64,000 nucleotides of DNA from Paenibacillus methanolicus. Lineage in GTDB: Bacteria; Bacillota; Bacilli; Paenibacillales; Paenibacillaceae. Made by a program: the position numbers and the translations under genes. Under the pieces are notes generated by a model. That model saw only the letters and a program-made list of their open reading frames with translations. It ran no database searches and was not told where the DNA came from. Position 1 is the first letter of the stretch, and each line of letters begins with the position of its first letter. Location of the stretch: positions 62,001 through 126,000 of the forward strand of contig NZ_VNHS01000004.1 in assembly GCF_008124765.1 (NCBI RefSeq), read 5' to 3'. Shown here one piece after another: positions 43,595-52,340 of this stretch.

Positions 43595-43643
43595 AAAGAC
43601 CGGTACGCGTTAGGGGTTCAGTCCCTTAGGCGTTCCGGTCTTT
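43595..43643 (+). terminator. Terminator of the hydrolase/MBL operon
   Basis: AAAGACCGG pairs with CCGGTCTTT around a long loop that contains a further hairpin. Confidence 0.75.
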
Positions 43644-43822
43644 CTCCGTATATGGGGCGTCTGGAATGCCTCCCGCCTATTGGCGGCGTAACCAGCCCGG
43701 CGCTAGAGGAATGCGTGACCGAGTCCGGCGTTGCGCGGAGCAGCCTCAGCCTAGCAATCGGGCCGGCAGCCGGAGCCGGCCGCGTGGCGAACCATGCCGG
43801 CCGCGTCTCAGCCCCCCGTCTC

Positions 43823-44425
43823 TCAAGTATCGCGACGCAAACAGCTCTGTTCCAAGTAGGCGACGAACGCGGCGGTGTTCGTCTCCATGTGGCGGTTGCT
43901 GCCCTCCAGCCTGCTCAGCATAATCCCGCCCTCGAGCAGGGACAGCGTGAAGCTGGCCAGCGCTTCGGCGTTCAGATCGGGCCGGAATTCTCCGCTCTCG
44001 ATGCCGGAGAGGATGATGGCGGTGATCCCGTCCAGCGAGATTGCAAGTCCCGCTTGGGCTTTCTCCCGCAGCAGCTGGTGGGTGTCGTCGCTCTCCACCG
44101 CCGTATTCTGAAGCGGACAGCCGCCGATGAACGGCGGGTTATGCGCCGCGTCCGCATAGACGCGGAAATGGGCGAGCAGCTTGCCGGCCGCGCTCGTCTC
44201 TTTGGCGACCTCTTCGGCGAACCGGCGCCCCACGACGCCGGCGGCGTAATCGTACGCCGCGAACGCAATGTCGTCCTTGCTATCGAAATGACGGTAGATC
44301 CCGCCCTTCTGAATGCCTGTCTGCGCGATGATATCGTTCATGGACGAGCCGGCGTATCCCCGCTGATTGAACAGCTCCGCCGCCTTCTGAATGATATGCT
44401 CCCGCGTTTTCTCGCCTTTCTTCAT
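43823..44425 (-). CDS. TetR/AcrR-family regulator (LmrA/YxaF-like)
   Basis: The 200-residue protein has a TetR HTH (KAAELFNQRGYAGSSMNDIIAQTGIQKGGIYRHF) and a C-terminal region like LmrA/YxaF-type repressors (GGCPLQNTAVESDD). It is divergent from the MFS transporter at 44583 and most likely represses it via the large palindrome at 44512-44541. In B. subtilis, this family answers to drugs or flavonoids. Confidence 0.88.
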   Translation of the reverse strand: MKKGEKTREHIIQKAAELFNQRGYAGSSMNDIIAQTGIQKGGIYRHFDSKDDIAFAAYDYAAGVVGRRFAEEVAKETSAAGKLLAHFRVYADAAHNPPFIGGCPLQNTAVESDDTHQLLREKAQAGLAISLDGITAIILSGIESGEFRPDLNAEALASFTLSLLEGGIMLSRLEGSNRHMETNTAAFVAYLEQSCLRRDT

Positions 44426-44511
44426 GTCGTCAGCCTCCGTCCTGCCGCGCGCGAACGCGCTTCCTGTCTCTATTATAACAAGCTTCGGAAACGAGAATAA
44501 AATGCGGTTGA

Positions 44512-44541
44512 TTAAAAAGAGACCAAGTGGTATCTTTTTAA
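44512..44541. promoter_or_regulatory. 30-bp palindromic operator between TetR and MFS genes
   Basis: TTAAAAAGA and TCTTTTTAA are perfect 9-bp outer arms, with ACC/GGT inner arms around AAGT; only one symmetric base pair breaks the palindrome. The core GACC-N4-GGT resembles LmrA/QdoR-type boxes. It lies about 40 bp before the MFS start. Confidence 0.78.
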
Positions 44542-44582
44542 ACGACGCATGATACTAATACCAGCGCAAAGGACGGGATCGG

Positions 44583-45938
44583 ATGGGGATGGGGAGAAAG
44601 ACGGAGCGGCTTGCGACGAATGCGTATTATCCGTGGATCGGGCTGGCCGCGTTGTGGGTCATCGGGTTCGCCGGGGCGCTAACCCGGTTCATTATGGCGT
44701 ATTACCAAAGCCAGATCGCGGCGGATTTGGCGATCGGGCGCGGCTTCATCTCGATGGCATGGTCGACGAACCTGCTCATTGCCGCGCTGTGCGCGCCGGT
44801 CGGCGGCTGGCTGATCGACCGTTTCGGGGTGCGGCGGGTCATGCTGGCGAGCGCGCTGTTCGGGCTTGCCGGTACCGCGACGGTCTATTGGGGCGAGGGA
44901 GCGGCGCTTTTTTTCATCGGATACGGCGTGCTGTCGGGACTCGGGGGCTTGGGCGCTTCCGCCGCGTACGTGCTGCTGTTCGGCTGGTTCGATCGGCATA
45001 AGGCGAAGGCCGCGGCGATTCTCGGCAGCGCTTCGTCGGTCGGTCTCGCGGTCTGCACGCCGCTGTTCGTCTCGAACGTCTGGCTGACGTGGAAGCTGAC
45101 GTTTCTCGTATCCGCGGCGATGAGCGTCCTGCTGACGATACCGCTCATTTTATTCGTGATTCGAATGCCGGAGCGGAATGCGGGATTCGGGTCGAAGGCG
45201 GGGGAGGAGAGCGTTGCGGTTCGGCAAAAGGCAGGCGAGGATGGTACGCGCGATGCGGCACGGGAACAACGAGGGGAACATGCCGCAGCCGGCTTCTCGC
45301 AAGCAGGAGCGATGAAGGGAGTCGCGGGGCGAGGCGGGGTGTCCGCTTATTTGCCGATTGCGATCGTGGCTTTCGCGCTCTTCACCTGCGGCATTAATAT
45401 GGGGACCGTCGAAATGAATCTGGTCGCGATCCATCAAGGGGCGGAGGTGGCGCCATCCGTTATCGCCCTGTCGATGACCGTGCTCGGCGTGATGGAGATC
45501 GCGGGTTCGCTCGCTTTCGGCGTCCTGACGGACATGATGAATAAGCGGCTGGCGATGGCGCTGCTGTACGGGATACGAGTCGTTGGTTTTGCGGTGTTGT
45601 ACGCGCATCTCGGATGGTCGTCTGTGCTCTTCGCCCTGCTCTTCGGGCTTACGTATTTGGGCGCGGTTCCGGGCGGCATGCTGATCGCGGGCGAATCGGC
45701 GCGCAGGAAGGGGAGCGTCGTCGGCAATCTGATGCTTTTTCACCAGGCGGGCGGCATCGTCGGAGCTTTGCTCGGCGGCTTGTCCTTCGACGCGTTCGGC
45801 AATTACCAGCTGCTGATCGCAATGGATGCGGCGCTGTGCGTCGTCGCGATGCTCGGGTACGCGTATACCGGCGGGATCGGCAGAGGGCGAGCCGCGGGGG
45901 CGGCGCAGAGACGGAAGGCGATTGAGGGTTCGGCTTAA
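44583..45938 (+). CDS. MFS transporter, 451 aa
   Basis: The protein has 12 membrane segments with the MFS loop motif in GGWLIDRFGVRRVML and a central cytoplasmic linker of about 50 residues rich in Glu, Arg and Ala between the halves. It resembles monocarboxylate/oxalate-formate exchanger-type MFS proteins, with no certain substrate. It is divergent from, and probably repressed by, the TetR regulator at 43823. Confidence 0.86.
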   Translation: MGMGRKTERLATNAYYPWIGLAALWVIGFAGALTRFIMAYYQSQIAADLAIGRGFISMAWSTNLLIAALCAPVGGWLIDRFGVRRVMLASALFGLAGTATVYWGEGAALFFIGYGVLSGLGGLGASAAYVLLFGWFDRHKAKAAAILGSASSVGLAVCTPLFVSNVWLTWKLTFLVSAAMSVLLTIPLILFVIRMPERNAGFGSKAGEESVAVRQKAGEDGTRDAAREQRGEHAAAGFSQAGAMKGVAGRGGVSAYLPIAIVAFALFTCGINMGTVEMNLVAIHQGAEVAPSVIALSMTVLGVMEIAGSLAFGVLTDMMNKRLAMALLYGIRVVGFAVLYAHLGWSSVLFALLFGLTYLGAVPGGMLIAGESARRKGSVVGNLMLFHQAGGIVGALLGGLSFDAFGNYQLLIAMDAALCVVAMLGYAYTGGIGRGRAAGAAQRRKAIEGSA

Positions 45939-46181
45939 GCGTTCGTTCCGCGTACGAGCGGCGTGCGCGGGCTGTACCGATCGGAGATTTGGCGCGTCCC
46001 GAGAGGTAACATGTGCGTTAACCATTAGATCGCGCCCGGATTTGTCCCGAGGTCGTCGGATACGTCGAAGCGCTCATGTTCCGGAAGCGCTCGAATTGCC
46101 GCCGCTATCCTCGTTCTGCCCGGACAGGTCGAGATGCGCGGGAACGATGGGAGATGAGCTGATATGGTTACGGATAGTATA
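45939..46181. other. Intergenic region upstream of the frnE-like promoter
   Basis: No gene, RNA or repeat recognised. Confidence 0.5.
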
Positions 46182-46210
46182 TTGCTTTATAAAATAAAGC
46201 GGCATATAAT
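46182..46210 (+). promoter_or_regulatory. Strong sigma-A promoter with internal palindrome
   Basis: TTGCTT, a 17-bp spacer, and a perfect TATAAT. The spacer overlaps the palindrome GCTTTAT-AAA-ATAAAGC (46184-46200), a possible repressor site that would block polymerase binding. Confidence 0.78.
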
Positions 46211-46278
46211 AGACGAGACTAAGGAGCGCGGACCCTTCGAAGTGAAGCGGACGCTTCTACAGACTGGAGTGACGAGAC

Positions 46279-46998
46279 ATGCGGGTAGAGGTATGGTCGG
46301 ATTATATGTGTCCGTTTTGTTATATCGGGAAGAGACGTTTCGAGAAAGGGCTGGCGGATTTCGCCCATCAAGGCGAGGTGGAGGTCGTGTACCGCAGCTT
46401 CGAGCTCGATCCGAATTCGCCGAAATCGGTCGACCACGACGTGCATCAGATGCTCGCCGTTAAATACGGCATGAGCCGGGAGCAGGCGATCGCGAACAAC
46501 AAGAATGTCGGCCGGCAGGCGGCCGAGGAAGGGCTGGCGTTCAACTTCGACGACATGGTGCTGACCAATACGTTCGACGCGCACCGTCTGAGCCATTTCG
46601 CGGAAGCGCACGGCAAGCGGACCGAAGTGTCCGAGCTGCTGTTCAAGGCGTATTTCGCCGATTCCCGCCACCTAGGCGAGCATGAGGTGCTGGCCGACAT
46701 CGCGGCCGAAGCCGGATTAGACCGCGAAGCCGCGCTGGCGATGCTGGCCGGCGGCCAGTATGCGGAAGAGGTGCGGACAGAGGAAGAAGAGGGCGCGAAG
46801 CTGGGGATCCGCGGCGTGCCATTCTACGTAATCGACCGCAAGTTCGGGATTTCCGGCGCGCAGCCGGCCCATGTATTCCTGGGGGCTCTGCAGCAAGCGT
46901 GGGAAGAGGGACAATCGGCGGGGAACGCGGCCGACGCGCCATCCCGCAAGGCCGAAGGCGGAGACGCGTGCGACGACGGCTCGTGCGCGGTGAAGTAA
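46279..46998 (+). CDS. DsbA-family thiol oxidoreductase, FrnE-like
   Basis: The 239-residue protein has a thioredoxin fold with an inserted helical domain. The active site is CPFC (C11, C14) in EVWSDYMCPFCYIGKRRF, and GIRGVPFYVIDRKF supplies the cis-Pro loop. It has no signal peptide and is therefore cytosolic, as in FrnE/YwbO proteins. A short extension ends CDDGSC, a second dithiol that could be redox-active. It has its own promoter and terminator. Confidence 0.9.
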   Translation: MRVEVWSDYMCPFCYIGKRRFEKGLADFAHQGEVEVVYRSFELDPNSPKSVDHDVHQMLAVKYGMSREQAIANNKNVGRQAAEEGLAFNFDDMVLTNTFDAHRLSHFAEAHGKRTEVSELLFKAYFADSRHLGEHEVLADIAAEAGLDREAALAMLAGGQYAEEVRTEEEEGAKLGIRGVPFYVIDRKFGISGAQPAHVFLGALQQAWEEGQSAGNAADAPSRKAEGGDACDDGSCAVK

Positions 46999-47007
46999 CG
47001 AGCGGCG

Positions 47008-47066
47008 AAAGCGGCTCATCGAATGGATCAGTGTCATTACATTGATGCATCGATGGGCCGCTTTTT
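47008..47066 (+). terminator. Terminator of the FrnE-like gene
   Basis: AAAGCGGC and CATCGA pair with TCGATG and GCCGCTTT, followed by T residues. Confidence 0.85.
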
Positions 47067-47184
47067 CGCGTTTATGATATAGTCCGCCCAGCCGTGCAGC
47101 CGTATGAGGGGAGTGCTCGGCGTAGTCCGCCCCAAGTCTTCCAACAATACGTAACTGTTTAATTGGGCTTTCGGTTTTGGTTAA

Positions 47185-47400
47185 TTATTCCACGCTTAAT
47201 CGTGAGGGAGCGACGGTCAGCCATGTCAACGTCTGATTTTGCATTTTGGCATGCGCTTGATCGCCTCCTCTCCCTCTTTTTCATGAAAGAAACGCCATTT
47301 TCTTTCATTATGCGATTTTCTTCGCTCCGAAGTCGCTTGATGCGACGGGGTTCATGGCCGATCAGCACCATTCGCGAAGCTATTATGTCGGTTGCCGTAA
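47185..47400. repeat. Element copy 1 in the 47-49 kb island
   Basis: GAGGGAG (47204-47210) pairs with CTCCCTC (47270-47276), which is followed by five T (47277-47281). Then ATGAAAGAAA (47283-47292), a 6-nt gap, and TTTCTTTCAT (47299-47308) form a perfect 10-bp hairpin. A tail with TTGATGCGACGG follows. On the minus strand the same bases read MKENGVSFMKKRERRR within a longer open frame. Confidence 0.85.
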
Positions 47401-47984
47401 GAAAGGTGTTGTTCTGAGAGCGAGGTAGCGAGGACGAACGCGAAGGGGTGGAGACTTGCGAACCTGCAGCTCGCCCAGGAATCAAAATCCACACACACAT
47501 GGTGTGCAGGTGAGCGGCTCATTCGATTGGCGAGGTGCTTATTTGGCGTTCGGCGCAATTATTGTATTTCCGGCGGTGGTGCGTAGGTGAGCGTATGCGG
47601 AATCGACCGAGTATGCATGCCCCGGCGGCGGAGCACAGATCAGGGACAAAACGTTCCCTGGTCAACGATTGTAAACAGTCCGATTCGGGCCCGGGTTTCG
47701 CTTGCTGCGACAAGCGGTTAGCCAATGCATCATGCCATCGGACGCGCAAAAGTGCCCTATGTCCGCCCGCCGTATAATCTCGACTCGCTGAATTCAAACG
47801 ATATGAACCGCTTTGCCGAGCGGACAAGTTCCACTCGGCTTCGACTCACCGGTTCCGAGGCTCGTCAAGTCGCCGGCGAGCCCGGCTTCCGGTTCGCCCC
47901 CGGCAATGCGGCGAGCGTTCACGACGCCGGTGGATTGCCGATTGTAGATCGAGGCCTACATGAGTACAGCATACACCGATCAGT
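47401..47984. other. Island segment between element copies 1 and 2
   Basis: No recognisable gene. A 9-bp hairpin GATCAGGGA / TCCCTGGTC (one G-U pair) lies at 47639-47664. The sequence is otherwise unassigned. Confidence 0.5.
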
Positions 47985-48215
47985 TCTGAATTGCTCGATT
48001 ATTCCGCTAACGGTTGCGAGGGAGAGGCGATCAACCCTACCAACGTCCATTTTGGCATTTGAAGATGCGTTTTAGCGTCTCTTCTCCCTCTTTTTCATGA
48101 AAGAAACGTCATTTTCTTTCATTTTGCGATTTTCTTCGTTTCGATCCCGTTGAATGCGACGGTATTCGTTCTGAACAATCGGCATTCGCGCAAGTAAATG
48201 TCGGCTGCTGAAGTT
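47985..48215. repeat. Element copy 2 in the 47-49 kb island
   Basis: GAGGGAG (48018-48024) pairs with CTCCCTC (48084-48090) plus five T, then ATGAAAGAAA (48097-48106) and TTTCTTTCAT (48113-48122). The 66-nt distance between stem arms is identical to copy 1. The minus-strand reading MKENDVSFMKKREKRR ends in a stop but continues in frame with similarity to copy 1 (NAKxDV, then DRxSL and GIIxQ). Confidence 0.85.
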
Positions 48216-48754
48216 CAGGCGCATAATTGGTCGTCTCAGACTTAAGCTCCATCGATCATTGCGAGTCGTTACGTTCTTCGAGCGCATTCGTATGGGTTCT
48301 CTCAAAATCGAGGTCGATCCAATCGCTAAGGCTTCGATCCGATCCAGCCAGAAATTTCATTAATCCGCTTGGCTTCGGTACCCGATCTGCATTCATGCGC
48401 AGCTTCAATTTGGCTCGAACACGCGCCCCGGTTAGCATGTTCGTTTTTTGCGGCCATGAACATTCACCCGGATTTGGCGCAATATCGGCTATACCTGTAT
48501 TGGCTCGGATCTTGGCCGTTTCGGACTTCGCTGGTTTTGCTTTGATCTCAACCATTCTGACATTGCAGGCATTCGCTCTAGTTTCGATCGTTTCGGACTT
48601 CCTCGTATTGTTCTTACTTCCGACAATTTCACGCGCTTCACCGCACCTGGTTGTTTTCTTCGCTTCTCCCCGTCATTCTTGCGATCTAATCAACTTGGAT
48701 TATCTATTTCTTCAATTATTGATCTTCTAGACCACGCATGAACTAAAATGGGTT
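48216..48754. other. Island segment between element copies 2 and 3
   Basis: No recognisable gene. A minus-strand frame is open for about 137 codons (48256-48672) and contains an internal near-repeat (KSETIETRANA, KSETAKIRANT). It lacks a clear ribosome binding site and its codon use differs from neighbouring genes. Confidence 0.4.
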
Positions 48755-48960
48755 TAAATGGTATGGAATCCATGAGGGAGCAATCGTCATCCTGGGAACC
48801 GCCGAATCGGTTCCGAAACGACTCGTTTTATGGATCCTCTCCCTCTTTTTCATGAAAGAAACGTCATTTTCTTTCATTTTACCGTTTGATTCAGCGGCAA
48901 ACCGGTTGATCCGACGGCATTCCCTTCGATCCGATTGGTGAAAGCTGCGATCTGCCGTCG
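48755..48960. repeat. Element copy 3 in the 47-49 kb island
   Basis: GAGGGAG (48774-48780) pairs with CTCCCTC (48839-48845) plus five T, then ATGAAAGAAA (48852-48861) and TTTCTTTCAT (48868-48877). The distance between stem arms is 65 nt, one less than in copies 1 and 2. An extra inner stem GGAACCG/CGGTTCC is present. The minus strand reads MKENDVSFMKKRER. Confidence 0.83.
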
Positions 48961-49142
48961 TAATCGGGAGTCGGCTTATCTCGACTGTCGCGAAATCCGA
49001 ATCGGTCGATTTATCAATCTTGCCGGATAGTTGTTTGCTTCCCTAAATACCGGCTTGTCCACCGTTGCTCTTCCCCAAGGATTCCCTTATACTTGACCTG
49101 CCCATAACCCGGAAATACTTGATTAAAACGCTATTTACCAGG

Positions 49143-49160
49143 TCGCGACTTCAGTCGCGA
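49143..49160. repeat. Perfect 7-bp hairpin upstream of the DMT transporter
   Basis: TCGCGAC-TTCA-GTCGCGA. It has no T-tract and could be an operator or an RNA stem in the leader of the DMT transporter gene. Confidence 0.5.
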
Positions 49161-49248
49161 AATTGCATCAAATTAACCTTGTATCCGACAATGAAAATAT
49201 CAGATTTTTGCATATATCCACACTTCAAATCGAAATGGGGCGAATGGA

Positions 49249-50166
49249 TTGAAATCGTATCGGATCCTACTGTTCCTCGTGCTTGCGAATCTGTTCTGGG
49301 CCGGGAACTACGTGTTCGGCAAATCCATCGTCGAGACCATGACGCCGCTGCAGATGACGGTCTCGCGGTGGTGCGTGGCGGTCTGTTTTTTGTTCCCGAT
49401 CACACAATTGATCGAGAAGCCGGATTGGCGCGCGGTACTGCGCAAATGGAAGCTGCTGCTCGTCATGTCCGTATTCGGGATTATCGGCTATAACTTCTTG
49501 CTCTATGAGGCGCTGCGTTTCACGACCTCGATGAACGCGGCGCTCGTCAACGCGATGAATCCGGCGCTAATCATGCTGTTATCCGCGTTGGTGCTGCGCG
49601 AGCGAGTTACGGCGAAACATGGTGTAGGGCTGGTGCTATCGCTATTCGGCGTGCTGCTTGTTCTCACCAAGGGGCAGCTCGGCCAATTGCTGCATTTGGA
49701 TTATAACGAAGGAGATTTGCTTATGCTGTTGGCCATTCTCGTCTGGTCGATTTACTCCATCGTCGGTCGCCGGGCGGCTTCTATTCCGCCGATTGCGGCG
49801 ACGGCCGTGTCGGCGCTGTTCGGGCTCCTCATGTTGATGCCGTTTGCGCTTGCTTTCGGAGCGTTCGACTTCGAGGTGAGCCGCGAGACGGTAACGGGCA
49901 TTTTGTACATGGGCATATTCCCGTCGGTCGGCTCGTTCATCTTCTGGAATGCGTCGATTCGCGAGATCGGGGCCAGCCGGGCCGGCATTTATCTCAATCT
50001 CATTACGGTATTCACGGCGATCTTCAGCGTGCTGATGGGGCAATCGATCACGGTGGCGCAGGTGCTCGGCGGCCTGCTCGTCTTCGCGGGCGTGTACGTC
50101 ACGACGCGGCAGGGAACGGACGGTAAGCGAAGCGAAGGGAATCCGGCGACGACGACTCGAGGATAA
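49249..50166 (+). CDS. EamA/DMT-superfamily transporter
   Basis: The 305-residue protein has ten membrane segments as two EamA repeats, with the typical start LLFLVLANLFWAGNYVFGK and second-repeat motif VGSFIFWNASIREIGASRAG. It starts with TTG at 49249; GGGGCG upstream is a weak ribosome binding site. The substrate is unknown. The ribosome-protection GTPase follows after 74 nt and may be co-transcribed. Confidence 0.87.
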   Translation: MKSYRILLFLVLANLFWAGNYVFGKSIVETMTPLQMTVSRWCVAVCFLFPITQLIEKPDWRAVLRKWKLLLVMSVFGIIGYNFLLYEALRFTTSMNAALVNAMNPALIMLLSALVLRERVTAKHGVGLVLSLFGVLLVLTKGQLGQLLHLDYNEGDLLMLLAILVWSIYSIVGRRAASIPPIAATAVSALFGLLMLMPFALAFGAFDFEVSRETVTGILYMGIFPSVGSFIFWNASIREIGASRAGIYLNLITVFTAIFSVLMGQSITVAQVLGGLLVFAGVYVTTRQGTDGKRSEGNPATTTRG

Positions 50167-50240
50167 CGGCGCGGCAAGCGGGCCAACCGGATCAGCCTAT
50201 TAATGAAGAACAGGATCGGATACGGAAGGAAGCGGAAGCG

Positions 50241-52196
50241 ATGTTCAAGACAATCGGGATGTTCGCGCACGTCGATGCCGGCAAGACGACGCTGGCCGAA
50301 CAGTTCCTCTATCATACGAAAAGCATCCGGGAGCGCGGCCGCGTCGACCACAAAGACGCATTCCTGGACAGCCACGATATCGAGCGGGAACGGGGCATAA
50401 CGGTGTTCGCCGATCAGGCGATCATGTCGTACAACGGCACGACCTATACGCTGATCGATACGCCGGGTCATGCCGACTTCTCGCCGGAGATGGAGCGCGC
50501 GGTAAACGTCATGGATGCGGCGATCGTCGTGCTTAGCGCGGTGGAAGGCGTGCAGGGACATACGGAGACGGTGTGGCGGCTGCTGCGCGATCGGGGCGTG
50601 CCAATCTTCCTGTTCATCAACAAGACCGATCGGACCGGTGCGGACGTCGACCGCGTGCTGGCGGAGATTCGGCGGGATTTGTCGCCCGACGCGCTGTTGT
50701 TGGAACAGGTGCCGATCACCGGCCAATGGCCGGAGGAGCCGGCGGCCTTCCTGGCGGAACGGGACGAAGCGCTGCTGGAGCGTTACATGTCCGGAAATTT
50801 CGATGCGGCGGCGTGGTTGACGGCGGCGAGAACGATGGTCAAGGAAGGGCGTCTCTACCCGTGCCTAAGCGGATCGGCGCTGCAGGATGAGGGCGTGCGG
50901 GAGTTGCTGGCGGTGCTCGATGCGTTAATCGACGCGAGCTGGGAAGAAGAAGGCGCGTTCGCCGGGCGGGTGTACAAAATCCGCCACGACCCGAACGGGA
51001 CTCGGCTCACGTTCGCCAAGGCGCTCGGCGGCCGGATTCGGGTACGGGACGAACTCGCTTACGGACAGGGGCCGGGCGGCAGCCGGATATCGGAGAAGAT
51101 AACGGCGCTGCGCTTATACAATGGCACGAAATTCAAGCCGGTCGAGGAGGTGCGCGCCGGGCAGCTGTTCGCGGCGGTCGGCTTGTCGGCGGCCGCGGCG
51201 GGCGAGGGACTCGGCGCGAACGCGGAACGGACCGACTATGCGATTAAGCCGACGATGCGCTCCAAGGCCGACATACCGCCCCGCGTGCCGGCGAAGGAGG
51301 CGCTGCGCGCGTTCCGCCTGCTCGGAGCCGAGGACCCGTCGCTGGCGGTGCAATGGGAGGAGACGCTGCAGGAAATCCAGCTGCAGGTGATGGGCTCGAT
51401 TCAGCTGGACGTGCTGAGCAGGGTGGTCCGGGAACGGTTCGGCTTCGAGGCCGCGTTCGGTCCGCCGCAGATTTTGTACAACGAGACGATCGCGAATACC
51501 GTGACGGGCGCGGGGCATTTCGAACCGCTCGGCCATTACGCCGAAGTGCATCTCCGGCTGGAACCGGGCGAGCGGGGGAGCGGGCTTCAGGTTTCCAGCG
51601 AATGCCATCCGGACATGCTGCCCGTGCAATTTCAGCATCTAGTCCTGCAGCATCTGCTGGAACGCGATCATCACGGGCTGCTCACCGGCTCCCCGGTGAC
51701 GGACATGAAGATCACGCTGCTCAAGGGCAAGGCGCACAATAAGCATACGAGCGGCGGCGACTTCCGGGAAGCGACGTTCCGGGCGCTGCGGCAGGGACTG
51801 GAGAAGGCGGGGAACGTGCTGCTCGAGCCGGTTTACGCGGCGAAAATCAAAGTGCCGCTCGCGCAGGTCGGGCGCGTGCTATCCGATCTGCAGCAGGGGC
51901 ACGGCCGCTTCGATCCGCCGGAGACGACCGGCGAGCACGCCGTTATTACGGCACGTGTGCCGGTGGCGACCTTCATGCATTACGGCGAGGAGCTGGCGTC
52001 CTTCACGCAGGGGAAAGGGACGCTGGCGCTCGCGTTCGCCGGTTACGACCGGTGCCATGACGCGGACGCGGTCATCGCGCGCCGCGGGTACGATAAGCGG
52101 GCCGATCCGGCCTACTCGTCGACGTCGATTTTCTGCGCGAAAGGACAGGGATACCCCGTTCCGTGGGACGAGGCGGATGCGCATATGCACGTATAG
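50241..52196 (+). CDS. TetM-like ribosomal protection / EF-G-like translational GTPase
   Basis: The 651-residue protein begins with a GTPase domain: G1 AHVDAGKTT, IERERGITV, G3 DTPGHADF and G4 NKTD. EF-G-like domains II to V follow, ending GYDKRADPAYSSTSIFCAKGQG near the loop that contacts the decoding site. Length and order match tetracycline ribosomal-protection proteins (TetM/TetO, OtrA, TetB(P)). Chromosomal members in Paenibacillaceae are diverged and may serve in intrinsic resistance or translation rescue. No tetracycline leader peptide was seen. Confidence 0.88.
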   Translation: MFKTIGMFAHVDAGKTTLAEQFLYHTKSIRERGRVDHKDAFLDSHDIERERGITVFADQAIMSYNGTTYTLIDTPGHADFSPEMERAVNVMDAAIVVLSAVEGVQGHTETVWRLLRDRGVPIFLFINKTDRTGADVDRVLAEIRRDLSPDALLLEQVPITGQWPEEPAAFLAERDEALLERYMSGNFDAAAWLTAARTMVKEGRLYPCLSGSALQDEGVRELLAVLDALIDASWEEEGAFAGRVYKIRHDPNGTRLTFAKALGGRIRVRDELAYGQGPGGSRISEKITALRLYNGTKFKPVEEVRAGQLFAAVGLSAAAAGEGLGANAERTDYAIKPTMRSKADIPPRVPAKEALRAFRLLGAEDPSLAVQWEETLQEIQLQVMGSIQLDVLSRVVRERFGFEAAFGPPQILYNETIANTVTGAGHFEPLGHYAEVHLRLEPGERGSGLQVSSECHPDMLPVQFQHLVLQHLLERDHHGLLTGSPVTDMKITLLKGKAHNKHTSGGDFREATFRALRQGLEKAGNVLLEPVYAAKIKVPLAQVGRVLSDLQQGHGRFDPPETTGEHAVITARVPVATFMHYGEELASFTQGKGTLALAFAGYDRCHDADAVIARRGYDKRADPAYSSTSIFCAKGQGYPVPWDEADAHMHV

Positions 52197-52220
52197 TGCC
52201 GGATTGAAGCGAAAAGCACG

Positions 52221-52260
52221 ACAAAAAGCCAGGGACGCAAATATGCGCCTGGCTTTTGTC
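52221..52260. terminator. Terminator between the GTPase gene and pepT
   Basis: ACAAAAAGCCAGG pairs with CCTGGCTTTTGT, with an inner GCGC-type stem. It lies between convergent genes and could serve both. Confidence 0.88.
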
Positions 52261-52340
52261 ATGTGGTCCGTCTGCCGTAAGTGTCCGGCGATCCGGCCGT
52301 GGCCAGTTGACCGACGGACCGATCCGTCGCCCGGCAGCGC

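Noticed and set aside
47185..48960. CRISPR, T-box or tmRNA/RNase P/6S RNA in the island
   Set aside because: Spacing of 750-815 bp and the lack of any of the known conserved sequences argue against all of these.
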